Assembly (NCBI RefSeq): GCF_036884655.1
Contig: NC_088357.1
Location: 10,745,001-10,809,000 of the forward strand
Origin: Musa acuminata AAA Group
Taxonomy: Eukaryota; Streptophyta; Magnoliopsida; Zingiberales; Musaceae
DNA length: 64,000 nucleotides
Direction of reading: 5' to 3'
Shown here: positions 1 through 11,222 of the stretch, one piece after another
How positions within the stretch are numbered: the stretch's first letter is position 1
Layout of the letters: each line of letters begins with the position of its first letter
Notes under the pieces: model-generated
Databases searched by the model: none
What the model saw: only the letters and a program-made list of their open reading frames with translations
Told to the model about the DNA's origin: nothing
Made by a program: the position numbers and the translations under genes

Positions 1-1
1 C

Positions 2-562
2 GAGAAAGAACTGATCCAAGTCGCCGAAAGGCAGCCGGTTTTCTCCTACATCGACGACCCCGCGAACCCGTCGTACGCGTTGATGCTCCAGCTGAGAGAG
101 GTTTTGGTCGAGAAGGCGCTGGAGGGAACCGAGGAAGGCATGGCGGCGTTCAAGCGGATCCCCAAGTTCCAGGAGGAGCTGGGTAGCGCACTGAATGAGG
201 AGATCGCCAAGGCGAGGGAGAGGTTTGGGAGAGGAGACTTCATAGTGGGGAGTAGGATAAAGAAGTGCAGGACTTACCCGGTGTACAACTTCGTGAGGGA
301 GGAGGTGGGCACGGAGCTGCTGACAGGGGAGAAGAAGGTGAGTCCCGGGGAGTACATAGAGAAGGTTTATGAGGCGATGGAGGAAGGGAAGATCGGAGAG
401 GTGGTGGTGAAGTGCGTCGGGGAGTGGCGGGGGTCGGCCGGTCCGTTCACGCCACGGCCCGAGGCGTCGTCGCCGGCCCTCAGGAATCCGGAGAACTGGA
501 GCTGGTTTGAGCAGGTGAGGTCGCCGTCGGCCACCAGCGGGAGGGGGTATTGGAACTTATGA
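2..562 (+). CDS. PAL: Phenylalanine ammonia-lyase, C-terminal part (5' end outside window)
   Basis: PAL converts L-phenylalanine to trans-cinnamate in the cytosol, the first step of phenylpropanoid metabolism. The open frame enters at base 2 and runs to TGA at 560-562, giving 186 residues. Family landmarks of the C-terminal shielding region are visible: FSYIDDPANPSYALM, LREVLVEKAL, RIKKCRTYPVYNFVREE and GTELLTGEKKVSPGE. The catalytic MIO (Ala-Ser-Gly) region lies upstream, outside the window. The end is unusual. Where canonical plant PALs stop soon after an EWNGAPxPIC motif, this protein reads EWRGSAGPFTPRP and continues for some 35 more residues to end in SGRGYWNL. The identification as an ammonia-lyase is firm; whether it is a standard PAL or a divergent PAL-like paralogue is not settled by this fragment. 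Confidence 0.9.
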   Translation, partial: EKELIQVAERQPVFSYIDDPANPSYALMLQLREVLVEKALEGTEEGMAAFKRIPKFQEELGSALNEEIAKARERFGRGDFIVGSRIKKCRTYPVYNFVREEVGTELLTGEKKVSPGEYIEKVYEAMEEGKIGEVVVKCVGEWRGSAGPFTPRPEASSPALRNPENWSWFEQVRSPSATSGRGYWNL

Positions 563-2193
563 GGAAGAAAGATGGTGATTGGCTGCCCGTCTTAGATCTA
601 TCTCCCTGCAGTCACATTGCCTCCTCCCTGCATGTGCTCGTAAAGCTTCAACGCTGGTGACTTTGTTTGTTTACTTTGTACTGCTTGTGCATCTCGAAAC
701 CCAAATAACTCTTCGGATCCAAAGCTACATTTCTGCTGATTATAATATTTTGACGGAGAAAAAAATCAAACCCTTGGAAACGTTCGTCACACGGCGACTT
801 AGATTTCAAGAAAATCTATAAATCTTCAACGATGCCTTAATCTTATGAGACTTAACCATTTTAATTATAATAAAGATTCGTATTTAACGAAATATTTAAT
901 TTAACTTTAAGAAAATGATCTAATCTAATAATATCATTATCCAAAAACTATTCCGCTTTTACAAGCTAGTTGGAGCCTTATCTTTGTTATGTCATCTAAT
1001 TCTACAATCAAATCGAGCAATAATGTGGACGCAATGCTTCTCACCAAACTCAACTAACAAAGCGACTCCGCTGGATCAGTTCCAAAGATCGAATCGAACC
1101 GGGACCCTTTCCTCGGAATGAATCGGTCCTGAATCGAACCAATTATATTCCAATGTCCAAGCGGTTCAATCGGGACACCGGATTAACTATTCTGATTAAA
1201 TATTCAATATATATATATATATATAATATTATTATTATTATCAGTTATCTAACTTCTAATTACTTACTGAGCCAACTTTGATAAGAAAAATAATTATTCT
1301 CGATTGTAGCTCTTGGTTTTTATATCAAAAGTTCTCAATCTAGTTGGAATCGAGAGTTCGTTTATCGAAGTTGTGAAGTACCATCGTGCTAACTCCTCGA
1401 ATTTAGCTAAGATTACCTAAATCATGAAGCGCTCTTGTGACATATACATCCGTAAAAAGTTAGCTTAGTTGTAGCCTCGTACATGTCCTGAAGGACGGAC
1501 AAGTTCCGACGTCTCACGAAAAGAAAAGCTTTACAAGTAATTCAGCGAGCATCTTGAGTGCAAGAGAGAAAAGAGAGGAATGAGAAGTTCCGGTGCAAGG
1601 TCCTGAAGGACGGATAAGTTCCGACGTCTCACGAAAAGAAAAACTTTACAAGTAATTCAGCGAGCATCTTGAGTGCAAGAGAGAAAAGAGAGGAATGAGA
1701 AGTTTCGGTGTGTCGGGTGCTAAGGTAAGTTCCCGTCAAGTTAACATGCGAATTTGTGAAGATTGTTTAATGCTCGACAATATACCGAAGCATCATCCAA
1801 CCCTGTGCTACTTCCGATATATTCAGTTGGAAAGGGCAATGCTGCTGCTTACCTCTCCTCCAACGTCGCTACTTCCTGTTCCGGAGTCAGAGACTGCTCG
1901 GCCACCTCTTGCCCTCACAAGAACATCGCCTACGCTACCGTGGTAGCCACCGTCCTCACAACTGCTCCCCGGCCAGCGACCTCTCCTCCTCATTCCCACA
2001 TCTCACTCGAGCGAGAAGTGTTGCTGCCGCCATCCTTGTCGTGCAACCTCGTCGAGGTGCTCGACGCTGACACTGCTTACCCTGTTTTGCAGTGTTCTCC
2101 TACCTGAGCTGGCAACTGCCTGTCATTTCCTCTACCTCGACGCACCTCGGCAACATTAATCCAAAGAACAAAGTAGTCACCTCCCACCACAGC
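563..2193. other. Intergenic DNA downstream of PAL
   Basis: This stretch contains the presumed PAL 3' UTR and AT-rich DNA. Visible structure is an AATCGAACC-rich patch (about 1080-1180), a short (TA)n run near 1207-1225 and the tandem duplication at 1485-1710. The stretch 1760-2105 is moderately GC-rich and open in two frames, but I recognise no protein family in it and do not call a gene. Confidence 0.6.
1485..1710. repeat. Two-copy tandem duplication, 115-bp unit
   Basis: The sequence from GTCCTGAAGGACGGA at 1485 recurs at 1600 with only a few substitutions, and both copies run through GAGGAATGAGAAGTT. The period is 115 bp. Divergence is very low, so the duplication is recent. No coding function is apparent. 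Confidence 0.9.
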
Positions 2194-2732
2194 TGATGAG
2201 GATAGTAATTATGATAAGACTCGGCTGACTTCAGATGACGCCTCACGAAACAGCACCTGGTCAATGTAGACCGGAACGCCGACCGAGGCGTATTAACATC
2301 CTGCCAAAGCTCAATTCTTCACGCCACGCCAACATAAAGTCAGACGCTACCAGCCTGCCCCCTGCAAGCGGGCAGCTCAGGAAGCAGTATGCTTCCCTAT
2401 AAATACCCTTTCGTTCATTAGAAAGGGGAAGGGGGGATACACAAAAACCCTTCTTCATTTGAAACCCCCTCCATATCAGCTAACTTGATCGTCGGAGGGG
2501 TCGGGCCGAGAGCCTCGGCTCGACCTTTGTGCAGGTGCGAAGCCGAAGGTCACCTTTGGACGCGTAGGCGAGGAGTTCCTGCCCGGAGGAGACGGCTACA
2601 CCATCCCGATCGGACACCGCACCCAACCGCCTCAGTGGGCTCGAGGAGCGCCCCAGGGAGATCCCCATCGTCCGGACCCGAACCGAGCCGCGTCGGCCCC
2701 GAGGCCACGACTCAAAGTTGTTTCCCACAACA
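2194..2732 (+). repeat. 5' LTR of the 1.6-kb element
   Basis: This LTR is 539 bp with TG/CA termini and is nearly identical to the copy at 3282-3820. A TATAAATA box sits at 2398-2405, about 205 bp into the LTR, and probably serves as the U3 promoter. Confidence 0.88.
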
Positions 2733-2770
2733 AATTGGCGCTAGAAGGAGGGCCCGGAATGTTGGGTGAC

Positions 2771-3010
2771 TGCCCGCCTGCGTCGTGCTCCTCGACCGCA
2801 TGTTGCCCGAGACCACACTTGCGCGGCCAGCTCGCCTGCGTTGTGCTCCTCGGCTCTATGCGTCCCGAGACACACCTGCGTGGCCAGCCCGCTTGCGTCG
2901 TGCTCCTCGACCGCATGTTGCCCGAGACCACACCTGCGCGGCCAGCCCGCCTGCGTCGTGCTCCTCGGCCCTCAGCTCCTCGGCTCCTCAGCTCCACGCC
3001 TCCTCGTCTC
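2771..3010 (+). repeat. GC-rich minisatellite, ~58-bp period
   Basis: The word TGCGTCGTGCTCCTC (with a variant) recurs at 2779, 2837, 2894 and 2952, that is at 57-58 bp spacing. It is interleaved with a GCCCGAGACCACAC-type word and a GCGCGGCCAGC-type word. The array fills about half of the internal region of the small LTR element. Confidence 0.85.
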
Positions 3011-3281
3011 CTCGGCCCCATGCGCGTGGCCAGCTCGCCTACGTCATCCTTCTCGGCCCCATGCTCACCGAGGTCATACCATGCGTCGGCCTGCCCTACT
3101 AAGTGTGCTCGTCGGCCGCACGCTACCTGGGTCACCGATGCACATCCGACCCTTCTTAGTTGCTGAACTCCACGATTCCCACACCTCCGGCAAGGCGCTC
3201 GGCTGGGACAGTTTCTCAAAGTCGAAGCCATGCCTCGGACCCCCCCCTTTTATGGCATGACTTCCTTCGGGGGGGGGAATA

Positions 3282-3820
3282 TGATGAGGAAAGTAATTAT
3301 GATAAGACTCGGCTGATGTCAGATGACGCCTCACGCAATAGCACCTGGTCAATGCAGATCGGAACGCCGACCGAGGCGCATTAACATCCTGCCAAAGCTC
3401 AATTCTTTACGCCACGCCAACACAAAGTCAAACGCTACCAGCCTGCCCCCTGCAAGCGGGCAGCTCAAGAAGCAGTATGCTTCCCTATAAATACCCTCTC
3501 GTTCATTAGAAAGGGGAGGGGGGGACACACAAAAACCCTTCTTCATTTGAAACCCCATCCACATCAGCTAACTTGATCGTCGGAGGGGTCGGGCCGAGAG
3601 CCTCGACTCGACCTTTGTGCAGGTGCGAAGCCGAAGGTCCCCTTTGGACGCGTAGGCGAGGAGTTCCTGCCCGGAGGAGACGGCTACACCATCCCGATCG
3701 GACACCGCACCCGACCGCCTTAGCGGGCTCGAGAATCGCCCCGGGGAGATCCCCGTCGTCCGGACCCGAACCGAGCCGCGTCGGCCCCGAGGCCACGGCT
3801 CAAAGTTGTTTCCCACAACA
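3282..3820 (+). repeat. 3' LTR of the 1.6-kb element
   Basis: This is the partner of the LTR at 2194, of identical length and with TATAAATA at the same offset (3486-3493). The two LTRs differ by scattered substitutions only, which suggests a fairly young insertion. Confidence 0.88.
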
Positions 3821-4583
3821 ACAACCATCATTGCCTTCCTGCGGCAACAGGAACGATTGTAGTTTTTACAGCTTCCATATGTAGCCACTTCCCTCTGCCA
3901 TAATAATTTCTCTGCCACAGCAAGCTTCAGCAGCTTGCATCGCTGCAGCCTCTTCTGCAGTGCATCGCTGCAGTCTCCTCTACAGCTTCCTCACCCATCG
4001 TTGCAGCCTCCTCTGCAGTTCGATCTATTTTTCTCCTCATCCCGCACTACCTTGAAAATAGCATTGTCAATCATAGCCTCCTCTATAGTTCGATCTATTT
4101 TTCTCAACTGACTTCGGGAAATCTTATCTACTTATCACGAATATCACCGACATCCACTCTACTACATGAAATTTCTTTTAAAAAAAAACATATTTCCCTA
4201 TATCGATATTTAATCTAAGTTTCAGGACAAATAATGTACTTACAAATATCATTTTTAATTCAAAAATAACCAACGATTAATCAGTCTTTCTTGCAAATGG
4301 AAAAGCAAGTAAAGTTGATTATGTGGCAGCCGTGTCGGAGTGGGCCACATCAAAAGCACACGATACGACATATATGCACGGCATCAGGGGAGACTACAAA
4401 GTGGTCAAAGTACACCGGCTATGTGGCCCAGCCTTTGTCTCTTCACCAGCAACAAGGCATGCAGACGAGGACGGGAGGCCTTTTGTACATCAGGTGCATC
4501 CGACGTACACTACTTGACTGACCAACTTAATGACATCTACTTTATGCCCAGCGTGTTCACTGCACCCCATGAATAATCCAACT

Positions 4584-4584
4584 C

Positions 4585-4636
<52 letters not shown>
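4584..4636. repeat. Compound microsatellite (CT)n(AT)n
   Basis: An uninterrupted CT run passes directly into an AT run. This is probably a polymorphic simple repeat. Confidence 0.95.
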
Positions 4637-4640
<4 letters not shown>

Positions 4641-6113
4641 CACTATTATTTTCATTCTCTTGATATGAATTCTTTGTTTTGTTGCCACCAATGGACTGCG
4701 TGCACGCGAGGTGTTGCATGTGAAGCTTATGAGTTCGAACAACTGAACAATACATTAGATACGGATTAGAGATCACTTGGCATGTGGTGACGTAAAATGC
4801 ATTAGATATTGATTAGAGATCACTTGAAGCCATAGAAACAAAGAGTTGTTTATTGTTTCCTCATCTCTTCCTTTTTTTTTTTTTTTCTTTTCTCTCACGA
4901 GATTTTATTTTATTCAAATGTAAATGATCGACTTGTCTTTAGTACACACTTTTAACTCCTTCCATAAATGTCTTTTTCTTCTATTCGTCGAACATCTTTC
5001 GTAATCTAAAACGATGAAAACAATTGACAATCAAATGAGACGGTCAAAAGATAAAAAAAAGAAGGTGAGAAATAATTCTTTACATTTGTTAGATCGATTT
5101 AATATTTTTAGAATTAAAAATATCCGATTATAAATGCAAAAGACAATTTTTTGAAACATGTCATATTCTAAAACAATCGAGGGGGTTATGGAAAATAGGA
5201 GTATGATTAGTAATTAAGATGATGCATCTACAAAGATTATATTTGATTATTTTCTAAATGGTTGTATGAGGTAAGGGGTTGCTAAATAAGAAAGAGGGGT
5301 TTGTCGATAATAATATCTTTCTCTATATCCATGTGATTGAAATTTTTATTTAACTCGTTCTAGTATGGATTGCGTTCGAATCGATCCAATAATTCTGTAA
5401 TCACGAAGGATGTTAATTAGACGATACAATTCATTAATGATCCAATTTATGTTGGTCAATATTTATATTTACTTTCGATCTCTTTCTTACTCTCTATCAT
5501 CGATAAATACTTGATATCTCCTACTATGCTCTCACTCTGAGAATTAAAGAATATGAAAGTTTGGAACCTCTTAAATAGAAAATAATAAATGAGTAAAGTG
5601 CTAAATATTGTTGAATAGAAAATAATAAATAAAAAAAATTCAAGTTTCTTTACCAAATAATATAATTGTTAATGAATCTATTCATCAAATGACTCTTAAA
5701 TTATCCTTTTCATATATTTAACAAATAACATAAACATGACTTCTCTTAAATTGTTGAAAGCTCTCTCTTACGTTTTCATTACTTCAAGTGGACATTGTTG
5801 GTTGCCTTCGATCTATCTCACTCTTGTCCTGTCACTTCTGCCCCCATCGGATATTGTTGTGATCATCTTATTCACCTTCATGAGATTTTTATTATTTCTG
5901 TTCTATCGTTACCGTCTCTATCCCATCCCATCACTTTCGTCTCATACAATTGTGATAAAGAAAGAAAAATGCGTTAGTGGTAGCTAGAGTTATTTAGAAG
6001 AGATCAAATGAAAAACTAAAAATAAGGTGCATCATCTAAGAAAAATTTTTTTTAAAGAAAATTATCCATGAATATATATATTTGATAGCATGATATATGA
6101 TTGGTACAGAGTG

Positions 6114-6146
<33 letters not shown>

Positions 6147-6745
6147 TGGTCAAAATAGATCTATATCCTATTGGATATATCGGAATTAAATCGGTTGGAT
6201 ATATTACTAGAATTGATATCAAATTAAAATATAAAACCTGTGAAAACAATTACAAGAGTCCTAATGTACCTGTTTCGTTCGCAATCATAGCCAAAGACAA
6301 CTAGTTATCAATCAAGACAAATGACATGATCACATAAAAACATACACGATAGCTTAATAACATTTTCTAAATTGATATGAGACGATAGTAATGAGTAGGA
6401 TTGAGGTATGTGTTTCCACTAAGTGACAATGAGTCACTTCTGATAGGTAACGATCAATAATGCACTTTGCATGGAGCATTATTTTTTTATGTCAAAAAAT
6501 AATCTATTTAAAATGTAAATTCAAAGGTCATTTTGATCCAACACAAATGTTCTCAGTGGTACACTACAAGAAATAGTAACAAATCTTCCAATAGTACTAT
6601 TCCACCATTCAATATTATTCCCAAAAAAACGCTTTTAACCTTTTAATTAGGAAGAACAAAAAGAAAAGAAAAATAGCTCAATTGGAATCTGTGGCGGCAA
6701 AAACTAACCTTTTCCACTCTTGGAAGCGAGGGATGCGTCCACCGC

Positions 6746-6751
6746 CACGTG
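6746..6751. promoter_or_regulatory. G-box (CACGTG) upstream of BRX gene
   Basis: GCCACGTGTCC contains a perfect CACGTG core with the flanks of a strong G-box/ABRE. It lies about 300 bp before the BRX start codon and just upstream of a CT-rich 5' UTR. Binding by bZIP or bHLH factors is inferred from the motif only. Confidence 0.5.
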
Positions 6752-7053
6752 TCCTTTCGCCACCCGTTCTCGTCTTCCCCACCGCTCCTGCAGATACTGA
6801 CCGTACTACAACTCAGCCGGTAACAGCTTTTTCTTTATACGCACCCAATTAGAATTCCGCCCTCCCCTTTTTTTATGTGCCTTTTTAAGACATACTGCAA
6901 GACCAGTGTAACGGCAGCCGTCTCCCCTCTCCCCTTTCCTCTTCTCTGGTCTCGGTCCTTAAAGCTCACTCACCTCCTCGAGCCAAGTCGCCATCAAAAC
7001 CCTCTCACGTCCCAATCCCTTCACCGTTCCCTCCTCACTTCTCTCGCTCCCAG

Positions 7054-10000
7054 ATGCTAACGTGCATCGCCTGCTCGAAGCAGCTCGGCGGCGGCGGCGG
7101 CGGTGGATCACCGCTCCACGATCCCGACGATGATGAAGCCACCGGGGCCGGCACGCCCGGTACCCGCCAGGCCATCAAAGCCCTTACGTCCCAGGTAACC
7201 TATCGCGTGATCCAGGGTTCCGCTTTAGGCTTCTTCGGATCCATTCTACGAATCTGGATTTGATTTGGTTTTCTTTGTTTGGACTAGATTAAGGACATGG
7301 CGTTGAGGGCGTCGGGGGCGTACCGGCACTGTAAGCCGTGCTCGGGGGCGGCGGCCGGGGGACGACGCCGCCACCACCACGGGGGCTACGCGGACTCGGA
7401 GGCGGCGTCGGGGTCGGAGCGGTTCCACTACGCGTACCGGCGAGCCGGCGGGAGCGCGGCGTCCACGCCGCCGCCGGCTATGGGCCGGGAGTTGCAGGCG
7501 CGGCTCAAGGCACTCTCCAGCGGCGAGAGAACGCCTTCGGTGAGCGGCCGGACGGAGGCCTCGTTGGAGGCGGCGTCGGCGTTTCTGGAGGACGGCGACG
7601 AGGAGGAGCCCAAGGAGTGGGTGGCCCAGGTCGAGCCCGGGGTCCTGATCACCTTCCTCTCGCTCCCCCAGGGAGGCAACGACCTCAAGAGGATCCGTTT
7701 CAGGTACTCCGCCACCGCTCTCGCGCCTCGTTATCGACCCACGTGGATCTCGTCTCCCCGCGGCCGCGGGAGTGCGGTCACCGCCTCCGTCCGCCATGGG
7801 CCGAGATCTGGGTACCTCGGGTGAGCGCTTCCATGTTTCACCACTGCCACAGTGGCATGAAACGGAAGAGGAAACCTTTAACTCGATCGACAAGATCGTT
7901 TTTCACTAACAAACTGGACTAGGTTTAAAATCTTCCAACCGATTTTGAGAAGCAATTCCTTCTCTTTTACCAAACGAAGAGCATTTTGATGACACTCAGC
8001 TGTTGAGTAAGTGGGCGTTTTGGTCAATTGGTTGCTTCCAATACTTCTTGGAAGGGATGCAATTAAAGAGCTTCGTTCGGTGATCTTTCGAAATTCCGAG
8101 AAGCCATATATTGGACAGAAAAAAAGATGGGCATCAAAAAGGAAGGAGGGGAGGGGGGATCGGCTTCCCATTGGAATGCTTTCCCCGGGGGGGTCAGCCC
8201 GGTCCTGGTCTCGAGGCTTTGCTTTCCCGTTCCAAATTTGTTGTTTAGCTCCTCTTGTCTCGCAAGCAAGTGGCGAGGGCTTGGCTTGACGAGCCGAAGG
8301 CAATTTAGAATGAGGACAAAAGACCCGCCTCCTCCTCCGCCTTCGGGGTGTGAGGAAAAGGGTGGCCTACGAACTCGGATCAAAACTAGTAAACAAAGCT
8401 AGTGGTGACTTTGTTTATTATTTGTCTATTGTTCAAAGGCGTTTCCTTGGGGCTGAGGGGCCCACCGATTTTTATTTGTATTCAACTGCGGTTCGTTATT
8501 TAAGGCTTTACAATGAGTTCTGTAGGCTGTGAAAGCCGTTTGAGTTTTGTTAGTGAGCTGGAGATTCCCTGTGACTTGAAGCTGTTGATGGGTCAGTCAC
8601 GTGCTCGCCCGCCTGTGCGCCTCTGATGCCACAACCGCACTCAACTTTAGTGGATCGGGTTGGTGTAGGGATTTAAGATCCATGCAGATGGCTGGATCAA
8701 CTATCCGAACTCGGAAACCACATTGGCTTCATGAAATCATACACGCAACTTTTGCTTCGTGTGATGCGGCTTTCGGTACATTGAAAACTCATGGAGTGGA
8801 AACAGAGGTTTGCTTGTGAAGGCTAGCACGTCTCTGAACCAATTGTGAGCTCTGGAACCAACCGTATCCAAGATGGCTTCACAGTTTTTTCCTGCTGGTG
8901 TTGGATAGCAGAGTTTTGACGATGTGGATGATTTTAGTAGATGCATGTTATTTCCTGCTGGTGTTGGATAATTTATTTGTTCATTATAGATTGAGTTTGC
9001 GTGCCATATGCAGCGTCTTGGGTATGGGACTTGTTTGCTGCAGTTGTGGTACCGATGAGCAGTCACACTGCTTTGTGCATTCGAATTATCATACCAATAG
9101 AACTTATATGCCATTTAAGATTCAGAATACTTAAATTGCTGGATAAATTAAGGTTTGCCTGATTGCTTATGTTCTTGTTTGCTCATAATCGAGACCTTGC
9201 ATGTCATCAAAATTTTAATGTCTTAGTAATTAATTGCTAGTTTGTATTTAAATTTGCTTGCATTAGTTTCATACAAACTAGTAACGAGATTGCTGTGGTC
9301 TGTGGTAGCCGAGAGATGTTTAACAAGTGGCAAGCCCAGAGGTGGTGGGCAGAAAACTATGACAAGGTCATGGAGCTCTACAATGTCCAGAGATTCAATC
9401 GGCACGCCATGCCTCTTCCCACCCCACCAAGGTCCGAGGATGAGGTGAAAGAAGATTGCTTGATATCAATCCTTTTCTTGCAGAAGTTCCTTTTTCATGT
9501 TATTTATTTACTTTAAACCAATTTTTCATTGCTGCTTAAATCATCTTCCTAGAGCTCGAAGGAGGACAGCCCAGTGACGCCACCTCTCAGCAAAGAGCGG
9601 CTCCCTCGCAACTTCCAGAGGCCATTGATTGGTGGTGGTGGTGGGATGGGGTACTCATCATCTGATTCATTAGAGCAACATCCAAGCTACAGAGCCCATG
9701 GCCATCACCATCCGCACCATCTGCGCCACTATTATGATTCCGGGGGCCTCACTTCAACCCCAAAGTTGTCAAGCATCAGTGGTGCAAAGACAGAAACATC
9801 TTCGATGGATGCTTCAGTGAGGACAAGCTCATCACCTGAGGAGGTGGACCGCTCTGGGGAACTCTCAGCATCAGTTAGCAATGCTAGTGATCTAGAGAGG
9901 GAATGGGTGGAAGAGGATGAACCCGGTGTCTACATCACTATTCGCGAATTACCTGGAGGTATCAGGGAACTCCGTCGTGTGAGATTCAGGTTAGATTTCT

Positions 10001-11222
10001 CTTTCTTCAGTGGCTTCTTTCTGTTGAATGGTTCCCTTTCAGTTTTTGATCTTTGGATGCTAGCTTCACAAATATTGTGACTGGATACAGTGCGTCGTGC
10101 ATTTGTCAAACATGAGCACTGGTTGCAACTTCATTTGCATTAACTCTGGACCTCATTTTTGTTGGAACGACTGAAACATTAACCTCAACTGAAGTGGGCT
10201 AACTTATTCTGACAGATTTTTACAACCCAAGCAAGCTGATATTCAACATGTTGGTTGATCGACAAATTTTTGCCCTGTCAGAGTTCTATCGACCTATTTA
10301 AGTTAAAGCATCATGTAAAAACTGATCTTGATGTATTTAACCTAAACAAAGCCACTTCTGAATTGATCGCCAACTGAAGAACAAGGGTCAGACATCTAAT
10401 CTAAATTGCATAGAGTAGACTCGGAGTAGGTTAGTTTCAGACTAAGCAGATATGGGAAAACATGATTGCTGACAAATTGATCCTGTGCGGTAAGAGTCGG
10501 TGCAAGCAGAATGTTCTCCACTATCACCCAAATTGGAATAATCTTGATATAGGAACAATTAGCTGTAACAGCAGATGGAATAATGAGATGATGATGATCA
10601 GTCAGGCCTTGGAAAATCTATGTTACCCTTCATGTTCATGTTGCTGGAGAATTCCTTTCTCATGTTATGCCATTTATGTAACTGAGCTAACTTGTGTGCA
10701 ATAGTAAAACCTTTAATGGAGATCTTCTATTCATCTTTAAATTTTCAAACTCCTTATCATTCCATAAATTTCTTGTTTCTTGATTCTTACCGATAAGTTG
10801 TGCTAATTATATTGAACTTATGTCGATAAACTTGGGATTTAAATGGTCTTTGATTATTTCAATTTGATGTTTTGTCTACTTGCTGCCTTACCCACAATGC
10901 GTAGTGTCAATGAGGAAGTCACATACACCTTAGTTAGATATCCAGGTGATTGTTAACTGAACACTGATATTTTCCATCACGATACTAAATTCGAAAATCC
11001 TTCTTTATGAAATCCAATAGTAAAAATCAGCTCCAGTTTGAATGCCACTATGTTCATGGAAATCGGAAAACCTTCCATTTATGTGGACAGTTGTGATTTC
11101 CTTCCATGTGCTAACTCTCTTTAATGCCATCATACTTTTGCAGTCGGGAGAGGTTTGGAGAGATGCACGCAAGGTTGTGGTGGGAGGAGAACCGCAGCAG
11201 GATACAGGAGCAATATCTTTGA
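7054..11222 (+). CDS. BRX-like: BREVIS RADIX-family protein (402 aa, five exons)
   Basis: Exons are 7054-7194, 7288-7703, 9309-9444, 9553-9989 and 11144-11222, all with GT-AG junctions and a continuous frame. BRX proteins are plant-specific regulators of root and vascular growth at the plasma membrane and nucleus, linked to auxin and brassinosteroid signalling. The N-terminus MLTCIACSKQL carries the conserved cysteines thought to be acylated, followed by a poly-Gly run and the KALTSQIKDMALRASGAYRHC motif. Two BRX domains follow. The first (about residues 157-215) contains EWVAQVEPGVLITF and REMFNKWQAQRWWAENYDKV. The second, at the C-terminus, contains EWVEEDEPGVYITI and RERFGEMHARLWWEENRSRI, ending EQYL. 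In both domains the intron falls at the same place, after the RIRF/RVRF motif. That repeated intron position supports the model and an origin by domain duplication. Length fits the family. Confidence 0.95.
7704..9308 (+). other. Intron 2 of the BRX gene
   Basis: This is a 1.6-kb intron between the two halves of the first BRX domain. It contains a (CCTCCTCCGCC)-type patch near 8328-8345 and a short word, TTTCCTGCTGGTGTTGGATA, repeated at about 8887 and 8950. I see no gene or mobile element in it. Confidence 0.7.
9990..11143 (+). other. Intron 4 of the BRX gene
   Basis: This 1.15-kb AT-rich intron splits the second BRX domain. No embedded element was recognised. Confidence 0.7.

Larger units (their letters stand above)
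2194..3820 (+). mobile_element. Small non-autonomous LTR retroelement (TRIM-like), complete
   Basis: Two direct repeats of exactly 539 bp (2194-2732 and 3282-3820) bound a 549-bp internal segment. Each LTR starts TGATGAGGA and ends CACAACA, so the termini are TG...CA. Directly inside the 5' LTR is AATTGGCGCTAGAAGGA, in the position and style of a primer-binding site. Directly before the 3' LTR is a G-run followed by AATA, in the position of a polypurine tract. Flanking bases are ACAGC (left) and ACAAC (right), a 4/5 match for a target-site duplication. No gag, protease or reverse transcriptase frame exists inside, so any mobility depended on proteins supplied by another element. The overlapping open frames here are GC-rich non-coding shadows. 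Confidence 0.88.
3821..7053. other. Intergenic DNA and upstream region of the BRX gene
   Basis: This is AT-rich DNA with a compound microsatellite at 4584-4636, T-runs near 4870, and (TA)n near 6114-6136. CACTACAAGAAA at 6562 resembles the end of a CACTA transposon, but no matching opposite end was found. The last 400 bp become pyrimidine-rich and form the presumed promoter and 5' UTR of the BRX gene. No coding gene is supported. Confidence 0.6.

Noticed and set aside
2632..3260. Several 100-200 codon frames on both strands
   Set aside because: They arise from the GC-rich minisatellite and LTR. Low-complexity Arg/Pro/Ser proteins in four or more overlapping frames are not credible genes.
6562..6573. 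CACTACAAGAAA, resembling a CACTA transposon end
   Set aside because: No inverted partner (TTTCTTGTAGTG) or flanking 3-bp duplication was found nearby. A similar CACTACAACAAAAA at 49445 also has no partner.
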